DNA from: CBDDHT01 sp965228615 | GTDB taxonomy: Bacteria > Pseudomonadota > Alphaproteobacteria > Rhizobiales > Methyloligellaceae | Direction: 5' to 3' | Length of the DNA: 64,000 bases | Assembly (NCBI GenBank): GCA_965228615.1 | Contig: CBDDHT010000004.1 | Location: forward strand, 806,001 to 870,000 | Shown here: piece after piece, positions 52,824 to 61,509 of the stretch | Layout: each line of letters starts with the position of its first letter | Numbering within the stretch: the stretch's first letter is position 1 | Notes under the pieces: generated by a model | What the model was told of the DNA's origin: nothing | Database searches by the model: none | Seen by the model: only the letters and a program-made list of their open reading frames with translations | Made by a program: the position numbers and the translations under genes

Positions 52824-53246
52824 CTACCCCACGATTTCGCTTTCGTCGAAGCAGAGTGCAATCTCGGTTGCTGCGTTTTCGATGCTGTCCGATCCATGGG
52901 CCGAGTTGCGCTCGATATTTTCCGCGAATTCGGCGCGGATCGTGCCGGCATCGGCTTCCGCCGGATTGGTTGCGCCCATGACTTCACGATTCTTTGCCAC
53001 GGCGTCTTCGCCTTCGAGCACCTGAATGACGATCGGGCCTGAGGTCATGAAGGAAACGAGGTCGCCATAGAATGGGCGTTCCTTATGCACGGCATAGAAT
53101 TCCTGAGCCTGTGCTTCGCTCCAGTGCACGCGCTTCTGCGCTACGACCCGAAGGCCTGCACTCTCGAGCTTGTCGATGATCTTACCTGTGATGTTCCGTG
53201 CCGTTGCGTCCGGCTTGATCATGGAAAGCGTACGTTCGATAGCCAT
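52824..53246 (-). CDS. ndk: Nucleoside diphosphate kinase
   Basis: A 140-aa enzyme that equalises nucleoside triphosphate pools. It starts ERTLSMIKPDA, has NITGKII, MTSGPIV and the catalytic histidine in ERNSAHGSDS. The length is that of short NDKs. It ends 9 bp before the start of the molybdopterin oxidoreductase gene in the same direction, although the pairing seems incidental. Confidence 0.96.
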   Translation of the reverse strand: MAIERTLSMIKPDATARNITGKIIDKLESAGLRVVAQKRVHWSEAQAQEFYAVHKERPFYGDLVSFMTSGPIVIQVLEGEDAVAKNREVMGATNPAEADAGTIRAEFAENIERNSAHGSDSIENAATEIALCFDESEIVG

Positions 53247-53395
53247 TTTCTTGCGTCATCCTGGTTGATTGATGCCCTCGGGCTGTTGGGGCCGCTTATA
53301 GCGGCGGCATCGGGGTGCGGCAAGCACTAGGCGCGCTTGGCGATTGCGTAAACTTTGCTCGGGAATCACCCACGCAATGTGGGCTTCCGCCTGCC

Positions 53396-54292
53396 TCACT
53401 CATCGTTCAGCAAATATGGCCGCACCTTATCCTTGAGCGCTTGAACGAAATCGACGGCAAGTCGGGAATGCGGGCCGTCGCCTGGCAGCGTGATCATGAT
53501 CTCGTGAACAATGCGAGGCTGGTATCGGCGCACGGCGATATGACGCTGGAGATACTGGTCTGCCGTTAGAGGATCAATGATCGATACACCGGCACCGCGC
53601 GCCACGAGTTCGCAATTGGTCACGAAAAACCTGGATTCGACAATCGGATCCCATGGCAGGCCACTCGCGAAGAAGGAGCGCTGGATCTGCAGGGTTGTTG
53701 GATGGTCGTGATAGAGCGTGATCAAAGGTTCAGACCGGATCAGTTCCGGTGTCAGAACATCATAAACCGTCAAGGGATGATCTTCGCGCATTGCGGCAAC
53801 GCATTCGAAACGAAGAACTTCCACCTCTTCGACCAACTCTTCCATCGGTGTTTCAACGATGGCGATATCGCACTGCTGGGATGGGATCATCATGCGCACA
53901 GCATCCGTGCTGCGCGTCAGTATCTTGAACCGGGCACCGGGACGGTCGCCGCGAAGATCTGAAATGACCGACGGCAGGACACTCAGACCAAATCCAGGAA
54001 GTGCCGCAATCGTCAGTGACCCATGCTTACCTTCCGAGATCTGCTTGGCGGTTCGGCGAACGTCTTCGACGCCTGATACGATGCGCTCAACGGATTGATA
54101 AAACTGATTGGCCTCTGGCGTCGGCACCAGGCGCCCTTTTTGTCGCTCGAAAAGCTGAAACCCGATTTCATGCTCAAGGGACGCGATCAGGTTGCTGACA
54201 CCTGGCTGGGAGGTCCCGATGCGTTTGGCTGCCGCCGTCATAGTGCCCGCGACCATGACGGCTTTGAAGCACTCCAGCTGCCTCAATCTCAT
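53396..54292 (-). CDS. LysR-family transcriptional regulator
   Basis: A 298-aa LysR-type regulator with the N-terminal helix-turn-helix (LRQLECFKAVMVAGTMTAAA, then RIGTSQPGVSNLIASLE) and a C-terminal ligand-binding domain. It is divergent from the polyamine-type ABC operon, so it probably controls that operon in response to the transported compound. A GCCGCT-TAT-AGCGGC hairpin (53291-53305) lies after its stop, between it and ndk. Confidence 0.92.
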   Translation of the reverse strand: MRLRQLECFKAVMVAGTMTAAAKRIGTSQPGVSNLIASLEHEIGFQLFERQKGRLVPTPEANQFYQSVERIVSGVEDVRRTAKQISEGKHGSLTIAALPGFGLSVLPSVISDLRGDRPGARFKILTRSTDAVRMMIPSQQCDIAIVETPMEELVEEVEVLRFECVAAMREDHPLTVYDVLTPELIRSEPLITLYHDHPTTLQIQRSFFASGLPWDPIVESRFFVTNCELVARGAGVSIIDPLTADQYLQRHIAVRRYQPRIVHEIMITLPGDGPHSRLAVDFVQALKDKVRPYLLNDE

Positions 54293-54326
54293 AACTTGCT
54301 CACCTATATCGGCAATTCGCTATCCC

Positions 54327-54344
54327 ATAAATTTATCATATAAT
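54327..54344 (+). promoter_or_regulatory. Palindrome and -10 box of the ABC operon
   Basis: ATAAATTTAT (54327-54336) is a perfect 10-bp palindrome just upstream of a consensus TATAAT (54339-54344). The -35 region (TTCGCT, 54316-54321) is poor, as expected for a promoter that needs an activator such as the divergent LysR protein. The transcription start would lie about 90 bp before the ATPase gene. Confidence 0.5.
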
Positions 54345-54441
54345 CTACGCAATTCACATTATTGGATTTTATTGATCGCATCTCCTCTACTGGCGACAGG
54401 CCAAACCACAGCCTTGACGACGGCTAGGAGATCGCGAACCC

Positions 54442-55545
54442 ATGCGCGAGTCGCTCAATATCAATCGCGTTACGAAGTCCTACGGCTCGTTCCAGGCATT
54501 GGACGATGTTTCACTCAACATCACCGCCGGCGAATTCATGACGCTCCTGGGGCCGTCCGGCTCCGGCAAGACAACAATGCTGATGAGCATTGCCGGGTTT
54601 GTTGAGCCGACATCGGGTGAGATTACCCTGGATGGGCGGGCAATCACCGCATTGCCTCCTGAAAAGCGCAACTTCGGCCTTGTCTTCCAGGGGTATGCGC
54701 TGTTCCCCCATCTGACCGTCGCCCAGAATGTCGGTTATCCGTTGCGGGTCCGTGGGATCGACAAGAGCCGTGCAAACGAACAGATCGAGGACGTCCTGCA
54801 GCTTATCCAGCTCGAACACCTCGCCGAACGCTATCCTCAGCAACTCTCAGGCGGACAACAGCAGCGTGTGGCCCTTGCCCGCGCCCTGGTCTTCGAACCG
54901 GAGCTGCTCCTTCTCGATGAGCCGCTGAGCGCACTCGACAAGGCTTTGCGCAAGGATCTGCAACGGGAGCTGAAAGACATTCACGACCGGGTCGGCACGA
55001 CATTCATCTATGTCACCCACGACCAGGAAGAGGCACTGTCCATGTCGGACCGGATCGCAATCCTGCGAGACGGCAAGATCGAGCAGCTTGGCGCACCCGA
55101 AACACTCTACGAAGAGCCTGCCAGCATCTTCGTCGCCAATTTCCTCGGAAAGAGCAATTTTCTGCCAGCCGAGTTCGACAACCACAAAGATGGTGAACTC
55201 ATCTATTCCGTTGGCGGCCAGAAATTCCGCCGCCGGCACAGCACCACATCTGAAGTCGGACGCAACTTCTCCATGGCCCTTCGTCCTGAACGACTGGCCA
55301 TGTGTGAGCCTTCAGATAACGACTATCCCAACAAGATCCCCGGCGTGATCCGCAAGGTCAGTTACTTCGGCCAGATCTACGAGGTGATGGTCGAGTCGGA
55401 AGTTGCCGGGGACTTGATGGTGACCATGCCGCTGGGCGGGCCGCGCCCCCGCATCGGGGAGGCCATTCATGTGGGCTGGCGTCTCGAAAGCGGTGTGCCG
55501 CTCGCCGGAAGGCCCGAAGCCCGGGACGATGCCTATGCAGGCTGA
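54442..55545 (+). CDS. ABC transporter ATP-binding protein, PotA-like
   Basis: A 367-aa ATPase with Walker A LGPSGSGKTT, Q-loop FQGYALFP, signature LSGGQQQR, Walker B LLLLDEPLSALD and H-loop VTHDQ. A C-terminal TOBE domain (about 285-360) is typical of spermidine/putrescine and related importers. It heads a rightward operon with two permeases, a binding protein and a ureohydrolase homologue. Its end overlaps the first permease gene. Confidence 0.93.
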   Translation: MRESLNINRVTKSYGSFQALDDVSLNITAGEFMTLLGPSGSGKTTMLMSIAGFVEPTSGEITLDGRAITALPPEKRNFGLVFQGYALFPHLTVAQNVGYPLRVRGIDKSRANEQIEDVLQLIQLEHLAERYPQQLSGGQQQRVALARALVFEPELLLLDEPLSALDKALRKDLQRELKDIHDRVGTTFIYVTHDQEEALSMSDRIAILRDGKIEQLGAPETLYEEPASIFVANFLGKSNFLPAEFDNHKDGELIYSVGGQKFRRRHSTTSEVGRNFSMALRPERLAMCEPSDNDYPNKIPGVIRKVSYFGQIYEVMVESEVAGDLMVTMPLGGPRPRIGEAIHVGWRLESGVPLAGRPEARDDAYAG

Positions 55546-56407
55546 TGCTGCCATAGGCCGCCCGAACGCAACGCCGATCCTGAGGGACTCGGCCTATTGG
55601 ATCATGGTCCTGATACCGGCGGTCTTTATTGCCGGGCTGTACCTTACCCCCGTCATCTCGGTGATGATCCGATCGGTGACCGAACCGACTGTGGGACTGG
55701 ATAATTACGCGGTCATTCTCGAAAACAGTGCGATCCAATCCGTCCTGGGCAAGACAGCCTATATATGCCTGGTGACCACGGCTCTGACGCTCCTGTTTGG
55801 CTATGTCACGGCATACGCCATGGTTCATGCACCGAAGCGAGAGCAACGCCTGCTCTTCTTCCTTGTGATCCTGTCCTTTTGGATCTCGGTCCTGATCAGG
55901 ACCTTTGCCTGGATCGCTGTGCTGCAGCCACGCGGTCTCTTGAATGAGACGCTCATCGGTCTCGGATTGATCGACGAACCTCTCAGGCTCGTTCGCAATG
56001 ACATCGGCGTCATCATCGGCATGGTGCACTATATGCTGCCCTACGCCATCCTGCCGCTCTTTGCCAATATGCAGACAATCAACCGGTCGCTTGTACCGGC
56101 AGCGCGCGCATTAGGCGCCAGTCGCCAATACGCCTTCTTCACAATCTTTCTGCCACTGTCCCTTCCCGGCCTCGCCGGGGCGGCCATCCTGGTCATGATC
56201 TTCTCTTCGGGTTTCTACATCACCCCCGCCCTTCTCGGTGGCGGCAAAGTGGTGATGGTCGCCGAATACATTTCCGTGCAAATGCAGGAGACACTGAAGT
56301 GGGGACTGGCAACATCGCTGGCCACCTGTCTGATGCTCGTGGTCCTGACATTGGCCGTCATTATGAGCCGGTTCATGGATGTCGGCAGCGCAGGCAAGGC
56401 GAGCTGA
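55529..56407 (+). CDS. ABC transporter permease, PotB-like
   Basis: A 292-aa inner-membrane permease with six helices and a BPD_transp_1 loop (PAARALGASRQYAFFTIFLPLSLPG), the EAA motif that contacts the ATPase. Two in-frame ATGs (55529 and 55535) are possible starts, both overlapping the ATPase gene. It pairs with the second permease three bases downstream. Confidence 0.92.
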   Translation: MPMQADAAIGRPNATPILRDSAYWIMVLIPAVFIAGLYLTPVISVMIRSVTEPTVGLDNYAVILENSAIQSVLGKTAYICLVTTALTLLFGYVTAYAMVHAPKREQRLLFFLVILSFWISVLIRTFAWIAVLQPRGLLNETLIGLGLIDEPLRLVRNDIGVIIGMVHYMLPYAILPLFANMQTINRSLVPAARALGASRQYAFFTIFLPLSLPGLAGAAILVMIFSSGFYITPALLGGGKVVMVAEYISVQMQETLKWGLATSLATCLMLVVLTLAVIMSRFMDVGSAGKAS

Positions 56408-56410
56408 CCC

Positions 56411-57220
56411 ATGGATCAAGAGCTCACCCGCCCGCCCTTCTCTTTTGCCCGCATCGTCGGATGGCTGACGGTCTGCTTTCTCGTTCTGCCGATCCTCATC
56501 ATTGCGCCGGTATCGTTTACGTCGAAGCGTTACCTCTCCTGGCCGGGTGCCGACTGGTCACTGCGCCACTACGAGTCCCTCATCGGCGACAATGGCTGGG
56601 TCAGCAGCATTGGCGACAGCCTCATCGTGGCGACATCCGCAGCACTTCTCGCGCTGATAATGGGAACGCTGTTCGCCGTCGGCAATTGGCGCCTCAATCA
56701 CCCGTTCACCCGCAATCTCCGCATCATGATGCTGTTGCCGATGATCGTGCCGCCCATCGTGCACGCCGTCGCATTCTACGAGGCTTGGGCCTATCTCGAC
56801 CTGCTGGATACGTATCCGGGACTGGTGCTCGTGCACACGATGAAGGCACTGCCATTTGTCGTCCTCTCAGTTTCGGCATCTCTCGTCAATCTCGATCCGA
56901 GACTGGAACAGGCATCCCGCAGTCTCGGCGCAAACGCCCGCCAGACCCTCTTCATGATCCTGCTGCCCCAGGTGCGGCCCGGCATGATCGCCGGCGCAAT
57001 CTTTGCCTTCATCACGAGCTGGGACGAGATCATCGTCGCCATCTTCATCACCAGCCGCCATGTCTACACGCTGCCGAAACGGATCTGGGACGGCATCTTC
57101 GACAATGTCGATCCGGCCATCGCCTCTATCGGCACACTCATGATTGTGCTCACCGCCATCGGCCTTTTGCTTCGCGATCGCTACGAGCAGGCTCAGAACC
57201 GCGGGACAGGCGCGGAATGA
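56411..57220 (+). CDS. ABC transporter permease, PotC-like
   Basis: A 269-aa permease with six helices and the EAA motif QASRSLGANARQTLFMILLP, followed by IFAFITSWDEIIVAIFI, a segment characteristic of polyamine-type PotC permeases. It follows the first permease directly and precedes the binding protein gene by 39 bp. Confidence 0.93.
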   Translation: MDQELTRPPFSFARIVGWLTVCFLVLPILIIAPVSFTSKRYLSWPGADWSLRHYESLIGDNGWVSSIGDSLIVATSAALLALIMGTLFAVGNWRLNHPFTRNLRIMMLLPMIVPPIVHAVAFYEAWAYLDLLDTYPGLVLVHTMKALPFVVLSVSASLVNLDPRLEQASRSLGANARQTLFMILLPQVRPGMIAGAIFAFITSWDEIIVAIFITSRHVYTLPKRIWDGIFDNVDPAIASIGTLMIVLTAIGLLLRDRYEQAQNRGTGAE

Positions 57221-57259
57221 GTCGATTTCCTAACTTCCATCCAGCCAAAGGAGTTCGCG

Positions 57260-58393
57260 ATGACTGACAAGAAGACCGATCCGTTCGAATGCGAAGACTT
57301 TCAGCAAGATCTCGTCAAAATCCTAGTCGAGAAATCATCGAAAGACCCGGTGCCACGGCGCCTCTTCCTCAAGACGGCTCTGGCGCTCGGCATATCGCCA
57401 CTCCTCTACAAGATGACGCCGGCCTTTGCCGGCACCGATGAACTGGTCATCGTCAATTGGGGCGGCGACGCCGTCAAAGCCCACAAGAAATCCTGGGCAG
57501 CCCGATACGAAAAAGCACATCCCGGAAAGAAGGCTGTCATCGATGGCTCGGGCCCTTCGTCGGGCAAGATCAAAGCCATGGTGCAAAGTGGCAAAGTCAC
57601 CTGGGATCTATGCGACCGAAATAATGTGGCCGCCATCGATCTCGGCCGCCAGGGCTTGCTGGCGGAAGTCGACTATAGCCGGATCGACCGCGACGCCGTC
57701 CCGAAGGCCTATCAGGGACAATGGGGACTTGGTGCCTACTACTACTCCTTTGTTCTGACCTGGGACACCAAGGCCTTCGAACGTGCACCGACGAGCTGGA
57801 AAGACCTTTGGGATCTGAAGAACTTCCCCGGTACGCGGACGATGCGAAAGAACTTCGAAGGCCAGTTGGAATCCGCACTCCTCGCCGATGGCGTCGCGCC
57901 GGACAAGATCTATCCCGTCGACGTCGACCGTGCGATCGACAAGATCAAACAGATCAAGGAGCACACGATCTATTGGGGATCGGGATCTGAAAGCCAGCAG
58001 ATCATGCGCGATGGCGATGCCAAGATCGGCAATCTTTGGCATACGCGCGCATCGATCGTGAACCGGGAAACGGAAGGCAGGGTCGACTATACATTCAACC
58101 AGGGAGTCCTGTTTGCAGGCGCCTGGATACAGCCGAAAGGCGCCCCCGGAGGCAAGGCGGCATGGGATTTCGCCGCCGCCGCCCAAGATCCACAATCACA
58201 AGTGGAGGTTTTTCAGGCGCTCGGTTCCGGTCCGATCAATCCCGCAGCGGCTGCGTTGGTACCAGCCGATATGCGCGGCAGGGATGCCGGCAACCCCGAC
58301 AATCTGAAAGTGCAGGTTGCCGCCAGTGCGGACTGGTACGCGTCCGACTATGCGAACATCCTGAACCGCTATCTCGACGCCATCGCAAGTTGA
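57260..58393 (+). CDS. ABC transporter substrate-binding protein, PotD-like
   Basis: A 377-aa extracytoplasmic binding protein of the spermidine/putrescine group (SBP_bac_8 fold). An N-terminal extension of about 30 residues precedes a twin-arginine motif PRRLFLK (32-38) and a hydrophobic stretch ending TPAFAG, so export is probably by the Tat route. LVIVNWGGD at the start of the mature protein and TWDTKAFERAPTSWKDLWD are family hallmarks. The ligand is probably a cationic amine or guanidino compound, by analogy and context. RBS AAAGGAG is 6-8 bp upstream. Confidence 0.9.
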   Translation: MTDKKTDPFECEDFQQDLVKILVEKSSKDPVPRRLFLKTALALGISPLLYKMTPAFAGTDELVIVNWGGDAVKAHKKSWAARYEKAHPGKKAVIDGSGPSSGKIKAMVQSGKVTWDLCDRNNVAAIDLGRQGLLAEVDYSRIDRDAVPKAYQGQWGLGAYYYSFVLTWDTKAFERAPTSWKDLWDLKNFPGTRTMRKNFEGQLESALLADGVAPDKIYPVDVDRAIDKIKQIKEHTIYWGSGSESQQIMRDGDAKIGNLWHTRASIVNRETEGRVDYTFNQGVLFAGAWIQPKGAPGGKAAWDFAAAAQDPQSQVEVFQALGSGPINPAAAALVPADMRGRDAGNPDNLKVQVAASADWYASDYANILNRYLDAIAS

Positions 58394-58400
58394 CAATAAA

Positions 58401-58430
58401 CGGACTGCGCAAATGTTTTTGCGCAGTCCG
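58401..58430 (+). other. Perfect 13-bp stem-loop after the binding-protein gene
   Basis: CGGACTGCGCAAA (58401-58413) pairs perfectly with TTTGCGCAGTCCG (58418-58430) around TGTT. No T tract follows, so it is more likely to protect the upstream mRNA or reduce read-through into the ureohydrolase gene than to stop transcription fully. A high level of binding protein relative to other operon products is usual in ABC operons. Confidence 0.75.
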
Positions 58431-58455
58431 AATATTAAGCCGAACGGCGGATCTT

Positions 58456-59457
58456 ATGAATCCAGGGAACAACGCAATGGCAACTGTCGGTATAATGCCA
58501 CCGCAGAGGAACGGACCATTCGTCGGCCCTTCCACATTCATGAATGTGCCCTTCACGACGGGAATTGGCGACAGTCTCGCGGCAATACTGGGCGTCCCAT
58601 TCGACTGCGGAACACATCCCACGCGGATCGGCGCCCGTCACGGACCGCAGGCAATCCGGGAACAATCGAGTCTGGTTCGATCCTTTCAACCGCCTTTCGC
58701 CCAATACAGCCCACTCGAACGCTTGAAACTCGTCGACTGCGGGGACGCCGACGTCACGCCAAGTGTTATCGATGAGTCGTTCGAGCAAATTGAAGCGGCA
58801 GCCTTTGCGATACTCGAGGGTGGCGCAGCGCCCTTGGCGTTCGGCGGCGACGGTATGATTTCCCTCCCGCTACTTCGAGCTGCAAAACGACAACATCCCG
58901 GTCTTGCGGTTCTGCACATCGATGCTCACACCGACACGTATCGTGGTGATGGCAACGCAACCCATGACCGGTTCAATGTCGCAACCACCTTCACGCGGGC
59001 TGCAGAAGAAGGTCTAGTTGACCTTGCACACTCATTCCATGTGGGCGCACGCGGCCTGGTGATGGACCCATCAGTTTTCGAGCATACGCAGGAGACGGGC
59101 TATCAACTCATCAAGGGTGTCGAACTATTCGATAACGGCCTTATGGCGACAGCTGAGTTGCTGCGGGAAAAGCTCGCTGGGAAGCCTGTCTATCTGTGTT
59201 TCGACATGGATTTTTTCGATCCATCCTGCGCCCCAGGCGTGTGTACGCCTACTTGGGGCGGCGCAAATGCGCGAGAGGGCCTTGATTTCCTTCGGGGACT
59301 GGCAGGGATCGACTTCATTGCAGCAGATATCAATACTGTGTCGCCACCCCACGATGTCGGGGGCATGACCGCCTTCCTCGCAGGAACCGTAGCTGTAGAG
59401 ATTCTAACCTTGTTTTGTCAGGCTCCATCGCTCGCGGCAAAAATCGAAGGGGCATGA
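58456..59457 (+). CDS. Ureohydrolase-family protein with altered active site
   Basis: A 333-aa protein of the arginase/agmatinase fold (a second ATG at 58477 is possible). It keeps IDAHTD (Asp156, His158, Asp160) and the FDMDFFDP motif (Asp250, Asp252), which bind the metal pair. The usual GGDH is GGDG here (Gly133), so one metal ligand is missing. The usual V-E-V-S-P is INTVSPP with Thr294 where a guanidinium-binding Glu is expected. It probably still binds metal but may act on something other than a plain guanidino group. It is last in the polyamine-type ABC operon, 62 bp after the binding protein, so it likely processes the imported compound. Confidence 0.88.
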   Translation: MNPGNNAMATVGIMPPQRNGPFVGPSTFMNVPFTTGIGDSLAAILGVPFDCGTHPTRIGARHGPQAIREQSSLVRSFQPPFAQYSPLERLKLVDCGDADVTPSVIDESFEQIEAAAFAILEGGAAPLAFGGDGMISLPLLRAAKRQHPGLAVLHIDAHTDTYRGDGNATHDRFNVATTFTRAAEEGLVDLAHSFHVGARGLVMDPSVFEHTQETGYQLIKGVELFDNGLMATAELLREKLAGKPVYLCFDMDFFDPSCAPGVCTPTWGGANAREGLDFLRGLAGIDFIAADINTVSPPHDVGGMTAFLAGTVAVEILTLFCQAPSLAAKIEGA

Positions 59458-59518
59458 CGTTCAGGAGCCGCGTGGCAGAGTCCATGGAATTGTGAATCTG
59501 TAAAAAGCCGCTGTTGGA

Positions 59519-60091
59519 CTATTGCCAATCGCCTCTCCGTTTCCAGCCCGTAAACATGGACCTGACAAGGTTCTCGCGGTGCAGGAGGCTGGCGAGAAAC
59601 ACGCCCACCACGTGAAGGAACACGAGCCCAAGCGCAAGATTTGCCGCACCTTCGTGCAGCTCCTCAATCCACTCCATTCCCAAGAACGCGTCCATAGTCG
59701 ACATCACACCCGTTCCGATTGCGATCGAGAGTGAGAGCAGCAACGCCAGCACCATGGCACCGCCTGCCGGATTGTGGCCCAGATAGCGTTTGGCTCTCAA
59801 ACACACATTATCTTTCAAACAATCGATGACTACGGTCGGCCTGCATACAAAGTCGGAAAAGCGGGCATGCCGCGTTCCGATCAGGCCCCAGATGAGGCGA
59901 AGGCCGATCATCGCAGCAATCGCGTATCCGGCGAGTTCATGGGCGCGGTCCCATTCTTCCGCTGTGATCCAGGCAATTGCGAAAAACAACACAAGCGTCC
60001 AGTGGAACAAGCGAACAAACGGGTCCCAAACCTTGATGAAGGCCGGCCGCGAAGAGCGGCCAGCCACTATTGGATTGTTGGCAATCGTCAT
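59519..60091 (-). CDS. Cytochrome b561-type membrane protein
   Basis: A 190-aa protein with four membrane helices and histidines suited to bind two b hemes (His30, His51, His146, His160, with His106 in a loop). VWDPFVRLFHWTLV at the start and LHEGAANLALGLVFLHVVGV at the end are typical of the Ni-hydrogenase/cytochrome b561 domain. It should pass electrons between the quinone pool and a periplasmic partner. It follows the PepSY gene by 3 bp in the same direction, so the two form a unit. Confidence 0.88.
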   Translation of the reverse strand: MTIANNPIVAGRSSRPAFIKVWDPFVRLFHWTLVLFFAIAWITAEEWDRAHELAGYAIAAMIGLRLIWGLIGTRHARFSDFVCRPTVVIDCLKDNVCLRAKRYLGHNPAGGAMVLALLLSLSIAIGTGVMSTMDAFLGMEWIEELHEGAANLALGLVFLHVVGVFLASLLHRENLVRSMFTGWKRRGDWQ

Positions 60092-60094
60092 GAA

Positions 60095-60379
60095 TTACGA
60101 CCTACGTTCGCGTTTGACGACATCACCTGTAGCGGGGTGAATCTTGAGCTCGAGGCGTGCACCGCTCTTGTCGACTACGTAAACCTCGTAACAACCGTCG
60201 TCTTTTTCCACCTTGCGGACGTCATAGCCCATGCCGGTTACCTTGGTTGCAATGTCCTGGACCGACATTTGCTGGGCGCCGGCCTGGCGTCCGCATGAAT
60301 AGTCATCGTCACTGGCAAGTGCGGGAAGTGTTGACGCGATCATGAAGCTAGCCGCAGTGATGGTGAGGATGTTGCGCAT
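60095..60379 (-). CDS. Secreted PepSY-domain protein
   Basis: A 94-aa protein with a signal peptide (residues 1-22, cut after ALA). The mature part has a PepSY fold: SVQDIATKVTGMGYDVRKVE, YEVYVVDKSGARLELKIHP and TGDVVKRERR. Two cysteines (at about 29 and 62) may form a disulfide. It is divergent from a second PepSY gene and upstream of the cytochrome b gene. The exact role of small PepSY proteins is not known. Confidence 0.85.
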   Translation of the reverse strand: MRNILTITAASFMIASTLPALASDDDYSCGRQAGAQQMSVQDIATKVTGMGYDVRKVEKDDGCYEVYVVDKSGARLELKIHPATGDVVKRERRS

Positions 60380-60502
60380 TTCTTCGCTCCCTTGTGTAAT
60401 TTCGCCTGGTTGGTGAAGTGCGCAAATTAGGCGAAGTCGGGTGACAGACCGCTTAGGGCGGCGTTCAGCGTTTTGTCATCCTGACCGGCGCATTTTGTTG
60501 GG

Positions 60503-60844
60503 ATGAGAGTGGTGACCCGAAGAGGCTTTGTTGTCGCGCTATTCACGACCGTGTTGTCCGCTGGCTTGGTCGCGCCGATAGTGCGCGCAGACGAGGAGAA
60601 GGGCCACAGCGCACGCGACCATGACGATGCATGGAGCGCGCGCGAGGGCGGCTCGATTCTCGCTCTGCCGGAGGTGCTCGCTATTGTCGACCGGCAAATC
60701 GAGGGCGAAATTATTGAAACGGAATTCGAGAACGAAGATGGCCGCCCCGTCTACGAATTCAAATATGTGGACAGGAATGGTCGCGTGCGGGAGCTTTATG
60801 TCGACGCGCGCACAGGAATCATTCTTAAGGACAAGCCCGATTGA
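60503..60844 (+). CDS. Second secreted PepSY-domain protein
   Basis: A 113-aa protein with a signal peptide starting MRVVTRRGFVVALF (ending near VRADE). The mature part contains EVLAIVDRQIEGEIIETEFE, YEFKYVDRNGRVRELYV and TGIILKDKPD, the PepSY pattern. Its stop overlaps the response regulator start by one base, so it is co-expressed with the two-component system. It may be a periplasmic inhibitor or co-sensor of the kinase. Confidence 0.85.
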   Translation: MRVVTRRGFVVALFTTVLSAGLVAPIVRADEEKGHSARDHDDAWSAREGGSILALPEVLAIVDRQIEGEIIETEFENEDGRPVYEFKYVDRNGRVRELYVDARTGIILKDKPD

Positions 60845-61509
60845 TGCGAGTTCTTGTTGTCGAGGACGATCTGCGGATTGCCCGCGATGTGATCGAGACC
60901 CTTACCGGTGCAGGTTACCTAGTCGATCACGAAGATAACGGTGAAGAGGCGTGGTTCAAGGGTGACACCGAGGACTATGGGGCAGTTATTCTCGACCTCG
61001 GCCTGCCGGACTTGGATGGCCTGGCGATCCTCAAGAAATGGCGGGCGAGTGACAGAAGCTTTCCCATCCTCATCCTCTCCGCCAGAGGGACGTGGAGCGA
61101 ACGCGTCGAAGGCATTGACGCGGGGGCCGACGATTATCTTCCGAAACCATTCGAAATGGACGAACTTCTGGCCCGGCTGCGCGCCCTCATCCGGCGGTCG
61201 ACCGGTCATGCCGCACCGTCGATCTCGATCGGCAACGTTATCCTTGATCCCAAGCAGATGCGCGTGACGGTGGCCGGCATTCCCAAGGCCTTGTCACCTC
61301 AGGAATATCGCTTGCTATCCTATTTGATGCTGCATGTGGGGCGCGTCGTGCCACAACAAGAACTCGCAGAGCAACTGCATGGCTCCTATGAGGACCGTGA
61401 GTCGAATGCGGTCGAAGTCCTAATCGGACGGGTCAGACGCAAGCTGGGCGCCAACCTGATCGAAACGCGCCGGGGCTTCGGCTATGTGATCGAGGCGGGA
61501 GAACAGTGA
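60844..61509 (+). CDS. OmpR-family response regulator
   Basis: A 221-aa regulator with receiver (VLVVEDDLRIARDV, phospho-Asp in ILDLGLPDLDG, Lys in LPKPFE) and a C-terminal winged helix (LSPQEYRLLSYLMLH, then NAVEVLIGRVRRKLG, RGFGYVIE). The ATG at 60844 overlaps the PepSY stop. Its stop overlaps the kinase start by four bases (GTGA). It probably controls the divergent PepSY/cytochrome b promoter as well as its own. Confidence 0.95.
   Translation: MRVLVVEDDLRIARDVIETLTGAGYLVDHEDNGEEAWFKGDTEDYGAVILDLGLPDLDGLAILKKWRASDRSFPILILSARGTWSERVEGIDAGADDYLPKPFEMDELLARLRALIRRSTGHAAPSISIGNVILDPKQMRVTVAGIPKALSPQEYRLLSYLMLHVGRVVPQQELAEQLHGSYEDRESNAVEVLIGRVRRKLGANLIETRRGFGYVIEAGEQ

Noticed and set aside
51564..53042. 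A 492-aa open frame on the + strand
   Set aside because: It is antisense to the molybdopterin oxidoreductase and ndk genes, both clearly real. Its composition (many Arg, His, Gly) is that of a shadow frame.
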